Positions 26,667 through 34,130 of a DNA stretch of 64,000 nucleotides are shown here, piece by piece. A program made the translations under genes and the position numbers. This stretch comes from Thermococcus sp. (GTDB taxonomy: Archaea > Methanobacteriota_B > Thermococci > Thermococcales > Thermococcaceae): NCBI GenBank assembly GCA_027075325.1, contig JALTBN010000043.1:140542-204541 (forward strand), written 5' to 3'. Under the pieces are notes generated by a model. That model ran no database searches. It was not told the DNA's origin and worked only from the letters and a program-made list of their open reading frames with translations. The stretch's first letter is position 1; every line of letters starts with the position of its first letter.

Positions 26667-28022
26667 TCACAACTCAGCCTCGCTTATTATCTCTCCCAGC
26701 GCTTCAACTAGGCCGTCGACCCACTCCTTCCTAGTCGTCTCGGTCGCCGCAAAGAGCGCCGCCTCTCCGAGCTCTGGGAAGTGCTTTCCGAGGTAGTAGC
26801 CGCCGTGTATGCCCTTCTCCAGGAGCCTCTCGTGTATCACGTCGTAGGGAACCTCGAACTTAACGGGCACGTCCTTGAAGTTGACTCCATCGAAGGCGAG
26901 CTCGCCGACCTCTCCCAGGCGCCTCTTGAGGTAGGCGGTGTTCTTCAGGATGGTCTCGCCGAGTTCCCTCAAGCCCTTCGGCCCGAGGGTAGCGAGGTGT
27001 ATCGCGGCCGCTACAGCAACAAGCGCCTCGTTCGAACAGATGTTTGAGGTGGCCTTTGCGCGCCTTATGTGCTGCTCCCTCGTCTGGAGGGTCATCACGA
27101 AGCCCCTCTTTCCATCTTCCGTCTTCGTCATGCCGATTACCCTTCCGGGCATCTGCCTTACCAGCTTTCTGCCGTTTCTGATCGCGAAGATTCCCGCCCT
27201 GGGGCCGCCGAAGTTCATCGGATTCCCAAAGTAGGCGGCCTCGCCGACGACGACGTCAGCGCCGAGCTCCCCGGGAGCCTCAACTACCCCAAGTATCGTC
27301 GGGTCAACTCCGACAACGAAGAGAGCCCCTGCCTCGTGGGCTATTTCGCCTATCTCCGCAACCTTCTCCTCAAGCAGGCCGAAGAAGTTGGGTATCTCGA
27401 TGTAGACTCCGGCGGCGCCTTCAACCGCCTCTTTGAGCTTCTCGATGTCGAGCTGGCCCCTCTCATCCCACGGAACCTCGACTATCTCAAGGGCCGGGCC
27501 GGCGGTGTAGGTCTTTAGAACTTTCTTCTTCTCCGGGCTGAGGTGCTTAGGGACAACGAACTTCCTCTTCTTCGTCACGCGGGCGCTCATGAGGGCGGCT
27601 TCGGCCATAGCCGTTCCCCAGTCGTACATCGAGGAGTTAACTATCGGAAGGCCGACGAGCTCAGCTATGAGGCTCTGGTACTCAAAGAGGGCCTGGAGCA
27701 TGCCCTGGCTTACCTCGGGCTGGTAGGGGGTGTAAGCGGTCAGAAACTCGCTCCTCTCGATGAGGTACTTGACGTGGGCGGGAACATAGTGGAAGTAGGT
27801 TCCGGCGCCGAGAAAGCTCGGCATCTCAAGAACGGTCCTGTTCTGCGAAAGAACTTCATTGAGTTCCGTGAAGACTTCATACTCGCTCCTCGCCTCCGGC
27901 AGGTTGAACTCTTTGGCCATGCCCTCGGGGACATCAGAGAAAAGGTCGTCGATCGATGTGAACCCCATTTCCTTCAGCATCTCATCCTTGTGGGCTGAGT
28001 TGGGTATGTAGTGTTTGCCCAT
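26667..28022 (-). CDS. gcvPA: Glycine dehydrogenase (decarboxylating) subunit 1
   Basis: A 451-residue partner of GcvPB that completes the P-protein heterotetramer. It has the typical opening [17 protein letters not shown] and the conserved [16 protein letters not shown] and [10 protein letters not shown] segments near residues 65-110. The ATG at 28022 has GGTGAT four bases upstream (frame open to 28031). A TATA-like GCATATATTACC near 28070-28080 is the probable operon promoter. Confidence 0.95.
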   Translation of the reverse strand: MGKHYIPNSAHKDEMLKEMGFTSIDDLFSDVPEGMAKEFNLPEARSEYEVFTELNEVLSQNRTVLEMPSFLGAGTYFHYVPAHVKYLIERSEFLTAYTPYQPEVSQGMLQALFEYQSLIAELVGLPIVNSSMYDWGTAMAEAALMSARVTKKRKFVVPKHLSPEKKKVLKTYTAGPALEIVEVPWDERGQLDIEKLKEAVEGAAGVYIEIPNFFGLLEEKVAEIGEIAHEAGALFVVGVDPTILGVVEAPGELGADVVVGEAAYFGNPMNFGGPRAGIFAIRNGRKLVRQMPGRVIGMTKTEDGKRGFVMTLQTREQHIRRAKATSNICSNEALVAVAAAIHLATLGPKGLRELGETILKNTAYLKRRLGEVGELAFDGVNFKDVPVKFEVPYDVIHERLLEKGIHGGYYLGKHFPELGEAALFAATETTRKEWVDGLVEALGEIISEAEL

Positions 28023-28201
28023 ACCTATCACCTTCTGAGCTTTAAGATGCTCATCGTGAGTTAATCATCGGTAATATATGCTTTGTGGCCCGATGAACCT
28101 GAATGGCAGGATGAACATATATGAACTCTGGGGGCACCGCGGTCTGACTTTAAACAGGTAAAAACCTTTAAGCCCCATTCCCGATGGATTCAGGGGTTGA
28201 A

Positions 28202-28951
28202 ATGAGAAAGGGAATGGTACTTCTGACGGTGATTCTGATTACCATTGTGCTCGCTTCAGGGTGCATCGGAGAGGAGCAACACAGTGGGAGTTCCACGCAA
28301 ACTGCAGCCCAGACCACATTGGAGAAGACACCTCAGACCACTGAAACCTCCCCTGAGACCACGAGCGCTGCAACAACCACCACGACCATTGCCAAGTCGA
28401 GTACCACAACGACCTCTACCTCAACCACCCAGCAATCATCCAGTTCCAAGTATGAAAACATAATCCCGTGGAAGCCAGATGGAGTCATATCCCCCGGGGA
28501 GTACCCGGAAAACACTACTTTTGGCGAGTTCCACCTCTACCTCAGGGTCGATAATGGCACGCTGATGGTCGGGATGGAAGCACCCACCAGCGGATGGGTC
28601 GCCGTTGGCTTCGGTGGAAGCAGGGGGATGAAGGACACCGACATAGTGATAGCCTACGTCCTCCCCAACGGGACGGTTATGATAAGGGATGATTATTCAA
28701 CGGGGTTTGCCGGTCCGCACAATCCAGACGAGCTCTACGGAGGGGGAAATGACATAATCGCCTACGGGGGAAGCGATGACGGAGAACACACCATAGTGGA
28801 GTTCTCAAGGAAGCTGGACACCGGGGACAGATACGACTACAAGATAGTCCCAGGTGAGAGAATGCGCATCATCTGGGCTTACGGAGCGGTAGACGACTTC
28901 CTCTCGGACCACGTTGAGGCAGGCTCGGGGACGGTTGTCGTGAATGGCTAG
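28202..28951 (+). CDS. DOMON-domain lipoprotein
   Basis: A 249-residue surface lipoprotein: lipobox L-A-S-G-C near residues 15-19, a Thr/Ser-rich linker (about 22-85), then a DOMON (DOH) beta-sandwich with W-V-A-V-G-F-G, M-x-D-T-D-I-V-I-A and a late HTIVEFSRKL strand. DOMON domains bind haem or sugars. A Met near W-V-A-V-G-F and a C-terminal H suggest a b-type haem site is possible, but this is inferred. The start MRKGMVLL at 28202 gives a normal signal peptide. Confidence 0.8.
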   Translation: MRKGMVLLTVILITIVLASGCIGEEQHSGSSTQTAAQTTLEKTPQTTETSPETTSAATTTTTIAKSSTTTTSTSTTQQSSSSKYENIIPWKPDGVISPGEYPENTTFGEFHLYLRVDNGTLMVGMEAPTSGWVAVGFGGSRGMKDTDIVIAYVLPNGTVMIRDDYSTGFAGPHNPDELYGGGNDIIAYGGSDDGEHTIVEFSRKLDTGDRYDYKIVPGERMRIIWAYGAVDDFLSDHVEAGSGTVVVNG

Positions 28952-29005
28952 CTCTCCAAAAAACTTAAAAACCCTCCCCGGCTCATATAACCTGGGCACT
29001 GGAGT

Positions 29006-29091
29006 GCCGCGGTAGCCTAGCCTGGTAGGGCGCCGGCCTGCTAAGCCGGTGGCCGTTGGCCACAGGGGTTCAAATCCCCTCCGCGGCGCCA
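29006..29091 (+). tRNA. tRNA-Ser (GCT)
   Basis: Acceptor stem GCCGCGG/CCGCGGC, anticodon stem CCGGC/GCCGG with loop CTGCTAA (anticodon GCT), a long variable arm (TGGCCGTTGGCCA) typical of class II tRNA-Ser, T arm AGGGG-TTCAAAT-CCCCT, discriminator G and encoded CCA (29089-29091). Confidence 0.95.
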
Positions 29092-29110
29092 AATCTTCTT
29101 CGGTTCAAAT

Positions 29111-29185
29111 GCCGGGATAGCCTAGAGGCGAGGCGGTGGACTGCAGATCCGCTTTACGGGGGTTCAAATCCCCCTCCCGGCTCCA
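29111..29185 (+). tRNA. tRNA-Cys (GCA)
   Basis: Acceptor stem GCCGGGA/TCCCGGC, anticodon loop CTGCAGA (anticodon GCA), T arm GGGGG-TTCAAAT-CCCCC, discriminator T as expected for tRNA-Cys and encoded CCA (29183-29185). It lies 19 bases after tRNA-Ser, probably in the same transcript. Confidence 0.95.
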
Positions 29186-29364
29186 CATCCTTTTCCCACA
29201 ATTCAAACGCTTAGACTGCTCTGGATTAGCACTCAACTGCACCCGGAGAGAAGTGAACTCACACAATGAACCCGCGAACAATTCTACAGGAGACCAATGA
29301 CCCCCATGAGCTCTCAGAGAAAACAGGGAAAAACGTCAAAAACGGAAACAGGCGGAGTGGCCGT

Positions 29365-30558
29365 TCACCAGCCCCTTCTCCTGCCCCATCTCTGCCTGTA
29401 CTCCTGCTCAAGCTCTTCGTTTCTGTAGGACTTCCTGTAGCCGGCGGGGAGTGATTCGCTGAGCTCTGACTTTTCAACCTCCACCCCGGCCTGCCGGGTT
29501 ATGTAGCGGAAACGCCTGAGCTCGCCGGGCTGGATGAAGGTCAAAGCCTTCCCCTTCTCCCCCATCCTTCCGGTTCTTCCGATCCTGTGTATGTACTGCT
29601 CCGCGTTCATGGGAATGGAGTAATTGACAACGTGGCTGACGTTCCGGATGTCAAGGCCCCTGGCGGCAACATCGGTGGCCACAAGAACCCGTGTCCTTCC
29701 GGATTTAAAGCGGCCAAAAGTCCTCTCGCGAGCGGCCTGACTCATGTCCCCGTTCAGCGCCTCAGCACGGTAACCGTCACTTCTGAGGTTTTCCGCGAGC
29801 TCGCGCGTTTCCCTCTTTGTCTGGCAAAAGACTATGCCATAGAAGTCATCACCGATGATCCTCCTGAGCGTCCGGTACCTTGCCCCCCTCGGAACCTCTA
29901 TGTATTCCTGCTCCACCTCGCCGGGAACGAGCTCATCCCTGCTGACGATTACGACCTCCGGGTCCCTCATGTACTTCTTTGCCAGCAGAAGAACGTCCCT
30001 CGGCATCGTGGCGGAGAACATGAGCGTCCTCTTCTCGGGCGGGGTTGCCCTGAATATTGCTTCTATATCCTCCTGGAAGCCCATGTCGAGCATCCTGTCC
30101 GCCTCGTCCAGAACGAAGAAGCGAACCGAACTGAGATCCATTGTGCCGCGCCTTATGTGGTCGAGAACCCTACCGGGCGTGCCCACAACAACGTGAACAC
30201 CCCTCTCAAGTGCCCTTATCTGCGGACCAATTGGTTGACCACCGTAGACGGCGTAAACGTAAACCCTCTTCCTACCGCGGAGGCTTTTGATCTCATCCGC
30301 CACCTGCATGGCGAGTTCCCTTGTCGGGGTCAGGATTATAGCCTGAACGCTCTTTTCACGGGGATCAACGGCCTCGATGATAGGGAGCGCAAAGGCGGCA
30401 GTTTTACCCGTTCCGGTCTGAGACTGCCCTATAACGTCCCTTTCACCCGACAGAAGAAGCGGTATAACCTCCCTCTGAATGTCTGTGGGATGTGAGAATC
30501 CCTTCTCTCTAACGGCCATCAGAGTGGCCTCGGATAAGCCAAGGTTTTCAAAACTCAT
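29365..30558 (-). CDS. DEAD-box RNA helicase
   Basis: A 397-residue minimal DEAD-box helicase with the full motif set: Q motif (SHPTDIQ), I GQSQTGTGKT near 42-51, Ia PTRELA, Ib TPGR, II DEAD near 151, III SAT, IV-V (ATDVAARGLDI) and VI HRIGRTGR. It unwinds short RNA duplexes in ribosome assembly or cold response. A short basic C-terminal tail (RRGW) may bind RNA. A GAGGAG site lies eight bases before the ATG. Confidence 0.95.
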   Translation of the reverse strand: MSFENLGLSEATLMAVREKGFSHPTDIQREVIPLLLSGERDVIGQSQTGTGKTAAFALPIIEAVDPREKSVQAIILTPTRELAMQVADEIKSLRGRKRVYVYAVYGGQPIGPQIRALERGVHVVVGTPGRVLDHIRRGTMDLSSVRFFVLDEADRMLDMGFQEDIEAIFRATPPEKRTLMFSATMPRDVLLLAKKYMRDPEVVIVSRDELVPGEVEQEYIEVPRGARYRTLRRIIGDDFYGIVFCQTKRETRELAENLRSDGYRAEALNGDMSQAARERTFGRFKSGRTRVLVATDVAARGLDIRNVSHVVNYSIPMNAEQYIHRIGRTGRMGEKGKALTFIQPGELRRFRYITRQAGVEVEKSELSESLPAGYRKSYRNEELEQEYRQRWGRRRGW

Positions 30559-30628
30559 TTTCTTAACTCCTCAAGTTACTCAAACGCGCCCCTTCTCAAG
30601 CCAGAACGCGTCGAGAAGAACCGCGATT

Positions 30629-30706
30629 TGGCGGGCCGAGGGGGATTCGAACCCCCGACCACGGGATTAAGAGTCCCGCGCTCTAACCATGCTGAGCTAC
30701 CGGCCC
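30629..30706 (-). tRNA. tRNA-Lys (CTT)
   Basis: Minus-strand cloverleaf: acceptor GGGCCGG/TCGGCCC with one G-U pair, D stem GCTC/GAGC, anticodon stem CGGGA/TCCCG with loop CTCTTAA (anticodon CTT), T arm GGGGG-TTCGAAT-CCCCC, discriminator G and encoded CCA (30629-30631). Confidence 0.95.
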
Positions 30707-30751
30707 TCAACCCGAAGTCATAGACGGGCAGCCCATTTATAAATTTTTTGG

Positions 30752-31744
30752 TCATGTGTACAGGGTCAGATAAGGGTCAGCTTCGAACTCCGGGAAGGGC
30801 ATCCCTTCCCCGTTCTCAACCAGGACCCTATCCTTCTCCTCCGTGAACTCCCCAAGCTCGAACGCTAAGATTCCATTTTTAATTAATTCTGTAATTAATT
30901 CATTAGATTTTTCTGGTGGGGTTATCGCTATCAGCGTTCCGGTCGAGGAGACGCTCCAGGGTTCAAGGCCATAGAAATCGAGGACTTTCCTCACAAGCGG
31001 ATCCAAGGTCAGCTTTTCCGCGTAAACCCTGAAGCCAACCCCGGAGTTGTCGACTATCTCATGAATGGCAGTTAATCCTCCCTCCGTGGCATCGTGCATA
31101 CCCCTGACGAAGGGTTTTGCCGCTAAGGCATCCGGAACCGCTGTCTCAAAGTAGAAGGAGCGCTTGAGGCGCATAAGTTCCTTTTTTGAGAGGATTTTTA
31201 AAAGCTCGTCCTCCCTGAAATAGGCCGCCGAAACCGCGAACTCAAGGCCCACTTTGGCCGTAACGACTATTTTGTCGCCCGGTTTCGCCAGCGGGAGCTT
31301 AAGCTCGTCCTTTCTCACAAGCCCCATTGCAGTTGTCGTTGCGGTCGGCTCCGTTATGGATGGATAAACCCCCGTGTGTCCGCCTATGATGGTAGAGCCG
31401 TATTTGCGGCACTCATTGTTTAGATCCCCCATAACATCCCTCAGAAACCCCTCAGGGGTGCCTTCCGGGAAAAGCAGGTCAACAACGAGCCATCTCGGTC
31501 TCGTGCCGAAGACGGCAACGTCGCTAGTGGCGAAGTGGTAGGTGAAGAAGCCGAAGGTCTCAGCCGGAACGCCGATGGTTGGATCGGTGGCGACGATGAG
31601 GTAATGTTCATCGTCGTATTCCAGAACAGCCGAATCAAACCCTTCCCTTGGCCCGTAGATCACCTTGGCATCCTCAAGGCCGAGGTTTGGAAAGACTACA
31701 TTCCTTAGAACCTCGTTCCTCAACTTTCCCACGGGGAGTTCCAT
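30752..31744 (-). CDS. AIR synthase-related (PurM/HypE-like) protein
   Basis: A 330-residue member of the PurM/HypE/SelD ATP-binding superfamily. Visible elements include the N-terminal A-T-D-P-T-I-G strand, G-G-H-T near residue 124 and the later M-H-D-A-T-E-G-G-L motif near 223, which is characteristic of HypE-like members. The reaction is unknown; relatives use ATP to activate small molecules or carbamoyl groups. The gene starts two bases after the PP2C stop, with the RBS inside the upstream gene's last codons. Confidence 0.8.
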   Translation of the reverse strand: MELPVGKLRNEVLRNVVFPNLGLEDAKVIYGPREGFDSAVLEYDDEHYLIVATDPTIGVPAETFGFFTYHFATSDVAVFGTRPRWLVVDLLFPEGTPEGFLRDVMGDLNNECRKYGSTIIGGHTGVYPSITEPTATTTAMGLVRKDELKLPLAKPGDKIVVTAKVGLEFAVSAAYFREDELLKILSKKELMRLKRSFYFETAVPDALAAKPFVRGMHDATEGGLTAIHEIVDNSGVGFRVYAEKLTLDPLVRKVLDFYGLEPWSVSSTGTLIAITPPEKSNELITELIKNGILAFELGEFTEEKDRVLVENGEGMPFPEFEADPYLTLYT

Positions 31745-31745
31745 A

Positions 31746-32477
31746 CTACCACTTCCACACCGCTATGGTCACGTTGTCCCTCGTTACTTCCAATGCCGTC
31801 TCCAGCAGTTTAAACGCTATCCCGCGGGCGTTTCCGGCCTTTGAAATCTCCTCTATCTTGCTCCGGCGGACGTAGTCGTGCAGGCCGTCGGTGCTCATTA
31901 TGAGAATATCTCCAGGTCTCGCCAGCCAGTGGTAGAGGTCGACGCGGAGCGGTTTTCTTCCACCTATCGCGCTGGTTATGTAGTTCGATGCGGGATGTCC
32001 AAAGGCCTCCTCCTCTGTTATCTGGCCCTCTTCAATGAGCCTTTGAACGAGGGAGTGGTCGATTGTTCTGGCGACGGTTCGGCCGTCTCTCATCAACGCC
32101 GCCCTGCTGTCACCGGTGTTGGCTATGAAAACCTCGTTACCTCTGATTATGGCGGAGATCAGCGTCGTTCCCATCCCCTCTCTTTCGCCAACGGCGTTCT
32201 CGACAACCTTCGAGTGAGCAAGCTCGTGGGAGCGCTTCAGCAGGAACTTCAGGTTCAGCCAGTCCATCCCGGTTTTGTAATTCTCCCGGATAAAGGCGCA
32301 GGCGGTCTCGGTGGCCATCCGCGAGGCCACCTCACCAGCGGCGTGCCCGCCCATGCCGTCGGCGACCGCTATATAGTAGGCATTCCTAAGCTTGAGGAAA
32401 GCGTAGTCGTCCTCGTTGTTCATCCTGGCCCCGATGTGGGTCAGGGCACAGAGGTTGGGTGTGTACGTGGCATTCAT
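31746..32477 (-). CDS. PP2C-type (PPM) Ser/Thr protein phosphatase
   Basis: A 243-residue stand-alone PPM phosphatase of the bacterial Stp/PrpC type. All metal-site motifs are present: R-x-N-N-E-D near residues 18-23, A-D-G-M-G-G-H near 39-45, NTGDSR near 125, T-D-G-L near 194 and D-N-V-T near 234. It removes phosphate from Ser/Thr residues with Mn/Mg. The ATG at 32477 has GGTGAGAGC upstream; the frame open to 32540 runs into the next gene. No partner kinase is encoded in this window. Confidence 0.9.
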   Translation of the reverse strand: MNATYTPNLCALTHIGARMNNEDDYAFLKLRNAYYIAVADGMGGHAAGEVASRMATETACAFIRENYKTGMDWLNLKFLLKRSHELAHSKVVENAVGEREGMGTTLISAIIRGNEVFIANTGDSRAALMRDGRTVARTIDHSLVQRLIEEGQITEEEAFGHPASNYITSAIGGRKPLRVDLYHWLARPGDILIMSTDGLHDYVRRSKIEEISKAGNARGIAFKLLETALEVTRDNVTIAVWKW

Positions 32478-32481
32478 GCTC

Positions 32482-33294
32482 TCACCACTCAAGGATACGA
32501 GACCCCCATTTAAACCTTTTAACCACCATCTCAACCTCACGAAGCGTTTCCTCGTCGCAGTCCCAGCACATTATCTCGAAGCTTGGAACCCTAACACTGG
32601 CGCGGACCTTCCTCTTCCTTGCTATTCTGCTCACCTCGTAGTTCACTCTGTAGGCCAGCTCCATGAGTTCCGGCGTCACAATCTCCTCGCGGTCGATGTA
32701 TTGCAGGGGACAGCCCTCGCGCCACTGCCTCCTCCTCGCGTGCTCGTACATGCGGTAGGGCCTTATCCTGACCTCGTCCGCGAGGGCTTCAATCTCCTCT
32801 GCCGTGTACTTTATCAGGGGCCTTAGGATGGGCACCCCGATCTTCGGAAGCCCGCAGAGCCTTATATCACCCTCGCACTGGTCGAGCAAAGCCCCGATTA
32901 TCTTGTCGTTCGCGTTGTCTCCCTTAGCTAAAACATCAAAGCCGTTGTTGATGGCGAACCACTTCGCGTTCCAGAGCATTACCTTCTTGCAGTTGATGCA
33001 TATCGGTCCCTTTCTCCCAACCGCTTCCCTGAGGAGACCGTCAGTTATATCCACAAGGAAGTGCTCCACGCCGAGCTTTCTTGTGAAATTCATCGCCCAC
33101 CTTAGAGTTTCCCTCCAGCTCCAGCGGTGGAAGAAAGTGAGCGCGGAGACGTTTAGACCGACCTCTTTCATGAGGTAGAGCGCGAGTGAGCTGTCCTTTC
33201 CGCCGGAGAACATGAGGAGGATTCGCTTTTCCCGGAGGCCGTTGGTGAGTGAGAACCCCTGGAGTTCATTCAGGGCATCTTCGACCGAAGGCAT
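32482..33294 (-). CDS. PP-loop ATP pyrophosphatase (TtcA/TtuA-like)
   Basis: A 270-residue adenine-nucleotide alpha-hydrolase. The PP-loop M-F-S-G-G-K-D-S-S is near residues 28-36. C-I-N-C near 107-110 and C-W-D-C near 243-246 are CxxC pairs that could hold a metal or Fe-S centre, as in tRNA thiolases. An AKGDNANDKI segment near residue 131 is typical. tRNA sulfur transfer or another adenylation reaction is likely, but the target is unknown. It is the first gene of the PP-loop - PP2C - PurM-like operon. Confidence 0.78.
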   Translation of the reverse strand: MPSVEDALNELQGFSLTNGLREKRILLMFSGGKDSSLALYLMKEVGLNVSALTFFHRWSWRETLRWAMNFTRKLGVEHFLVDITDGLLREAVGRKGPICINCKKVMLWNAKWFAINNGFDVLAKGDNANDKIIGALLDQCEGDIRLCGLPKIGVPILRPLIKYTAEEIEALADEVRIRPYRMYEHARRRQWREGCPLQYIDREEIVTPELMELAYRVNYEVSRIARKRKVRASVRVPSFEIMCWDCDEETLREVEMVVKRFKWGSRILEW

Positions 33295-33330
33295 AGGGAA
33301 AATAGGAAAAGGACCTTTAAAAAATTAGGC

Positions 33331-33687
33331 TCAGATTTTGTTCATCCACTGCTCCGCCAGATCTCCTGCGAGGGGGAACTTGTAGCGCTCACCCTGGTAT
33401 GCTTTAACCATCCCCACGATCCACACAATCAGGCCCACCAGCTCAAGCAGACCCACAATTATCCATCCAAGTACCGGGACGTACTTAAAAATCTCAATGA
33501 CAATCCACAGCGGGAGAAAAATTATCGTTGACTGCATGGCGTGGAAACGGACGAAATCGCTGTCTTTTTCCAGCAGGAGGAATATTATTCCCGTAACCCA
33601 CCCCAGTATATAAGCCAGCAATCCCTCAACGTTCTCATCAATGCCGAGGGATGTCTTTTTGGGTTCTTCTGGAGAAATTTCCGACAC
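33331..33687 (-). CDS. DUF4870-type small membrane protein
   Basis: A 118-residue protein with three to four hydrophobic helices (AYILGWVTGIIFLLL, IIFLPLWIVIEIF, VLGWIIVGLLELVGLIVWIVG) and the pattern DSDFVRFHAMQS typical of the DUF4870/Tic20-like family. The start is the GTG at 33687, because GGAGGTGAT lies four bases before it; the apparent ATG at 33702 falls upstream of that site. Function unknown. Confidence 0.75.
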   Translation of the reverse strand: MSEISPEEPKKTSLGIDENVEGLLAYILGWVTGIIFLLLEKDSDFVRFHAMQSTIIFLPLWIVIEIFKYVPVLGWIIVGLLELVGLIVWIVGMVKAYQGERYKFPLAGDLAEQWMNKI

Positions 33688-33820
33688 AGGTATCACCTCC
33701 AACTTACTGTATTATCTACGAATCCTTAAATACCTTTCTTATAAAACCTCAGGATTATTCGATAACCCTCCGAAACAGCATAGAACCAGAAAATTTCAAA
33801 TTTCGAACCGGAGAGATTTG

Positions 33821-33834
33821 TTAGGCTCACCAAA
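33821..33834. promoter_or_regulatory. Candidate DtxR-type metal-regulator box, upstream copy
   Basis: TTAGG-CTCA-CCAAA matches TTAGG-N4-CCTAA with one mismatch. It directly abuts the TATA element GCTTTTTAAGG (33835-33845) of the feo operon, in BRE position. TTAGG/CCTAA half-sites are known for the DtxR/IdeR/MntR family. Confidence 0.5.
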
Positions 33835-33868
33835 GCTTTTTAAGGCCGTCTATGGAGACGGATTTGGA

Positions 33869-33882
33869 TTAGGGAAGCCTAA
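33869..33882. promoter_or_regulatory. Candidate DtxR-type metal-regulator box, downstream copy
   Basis: A perfect TTAGG-GAAG-CCTAA repeat between the TATA element and the feoA start, at or just after the expected transcription start. With the upstream copy it brackets the core promoter, as expected for repression when iron is plentiful. Confidence 0.55.
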
Positions 33883-33893
33883 CGGTGATGAAC

Positions 33894-34121
33894 ATGATAG
33901 TTCCATTAAGCTCACTTCGGCCTGGGGAGAGCGGTATCGTGGTTACCCTCCAAGGGGGGGCAGGCTTCAGAAACAGACTTTTGGGAATGGGAATCGCCCC
34001 CGGTGCGGTTGTACATGTTCTGGAGATGTACAATGCAGGCCCAATCATCGTCAACGTCAGCGGGACTCGCTTTGCCCTGGGGCGGGGCATGGCGTCGAAG
34101 ATCCTCGTAAGACGGCTCTGA
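33894..34121 (+). CDS. feoA: Ferrous iron transport protein A
   Basis: A 75-residue SH3-like FeoA protein (MIVPLSSLRPGESGIV ... RNRLLGMGIAPGAVVHV ... TRFALGRGMASKILV). It is a cytoplasmic partner of FeoB needed for Fe(II) uptake. The ATG at 33894 is four bases after GGTGAT. It is followed after nine bases by feoB. Confidence 0.93.
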   Translation: MIVPLSSLRPGESGIVVTLQGGAGFRNRLLGMGIAPGAVVHVLEMYNAGPIIVNVSGTRFALGRGMASKILVRRL

Positions 34122-34130
34122 GGTGGTAAA

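Noticed and set aside
28023..28201. Region upstream of gcvPA considered for a glycine riboswitch or C/D RNA
   Set aside because: No glycine aptamer core is visible, such riboswitches are not established in archaea, and C/D boxes do not fall in order.
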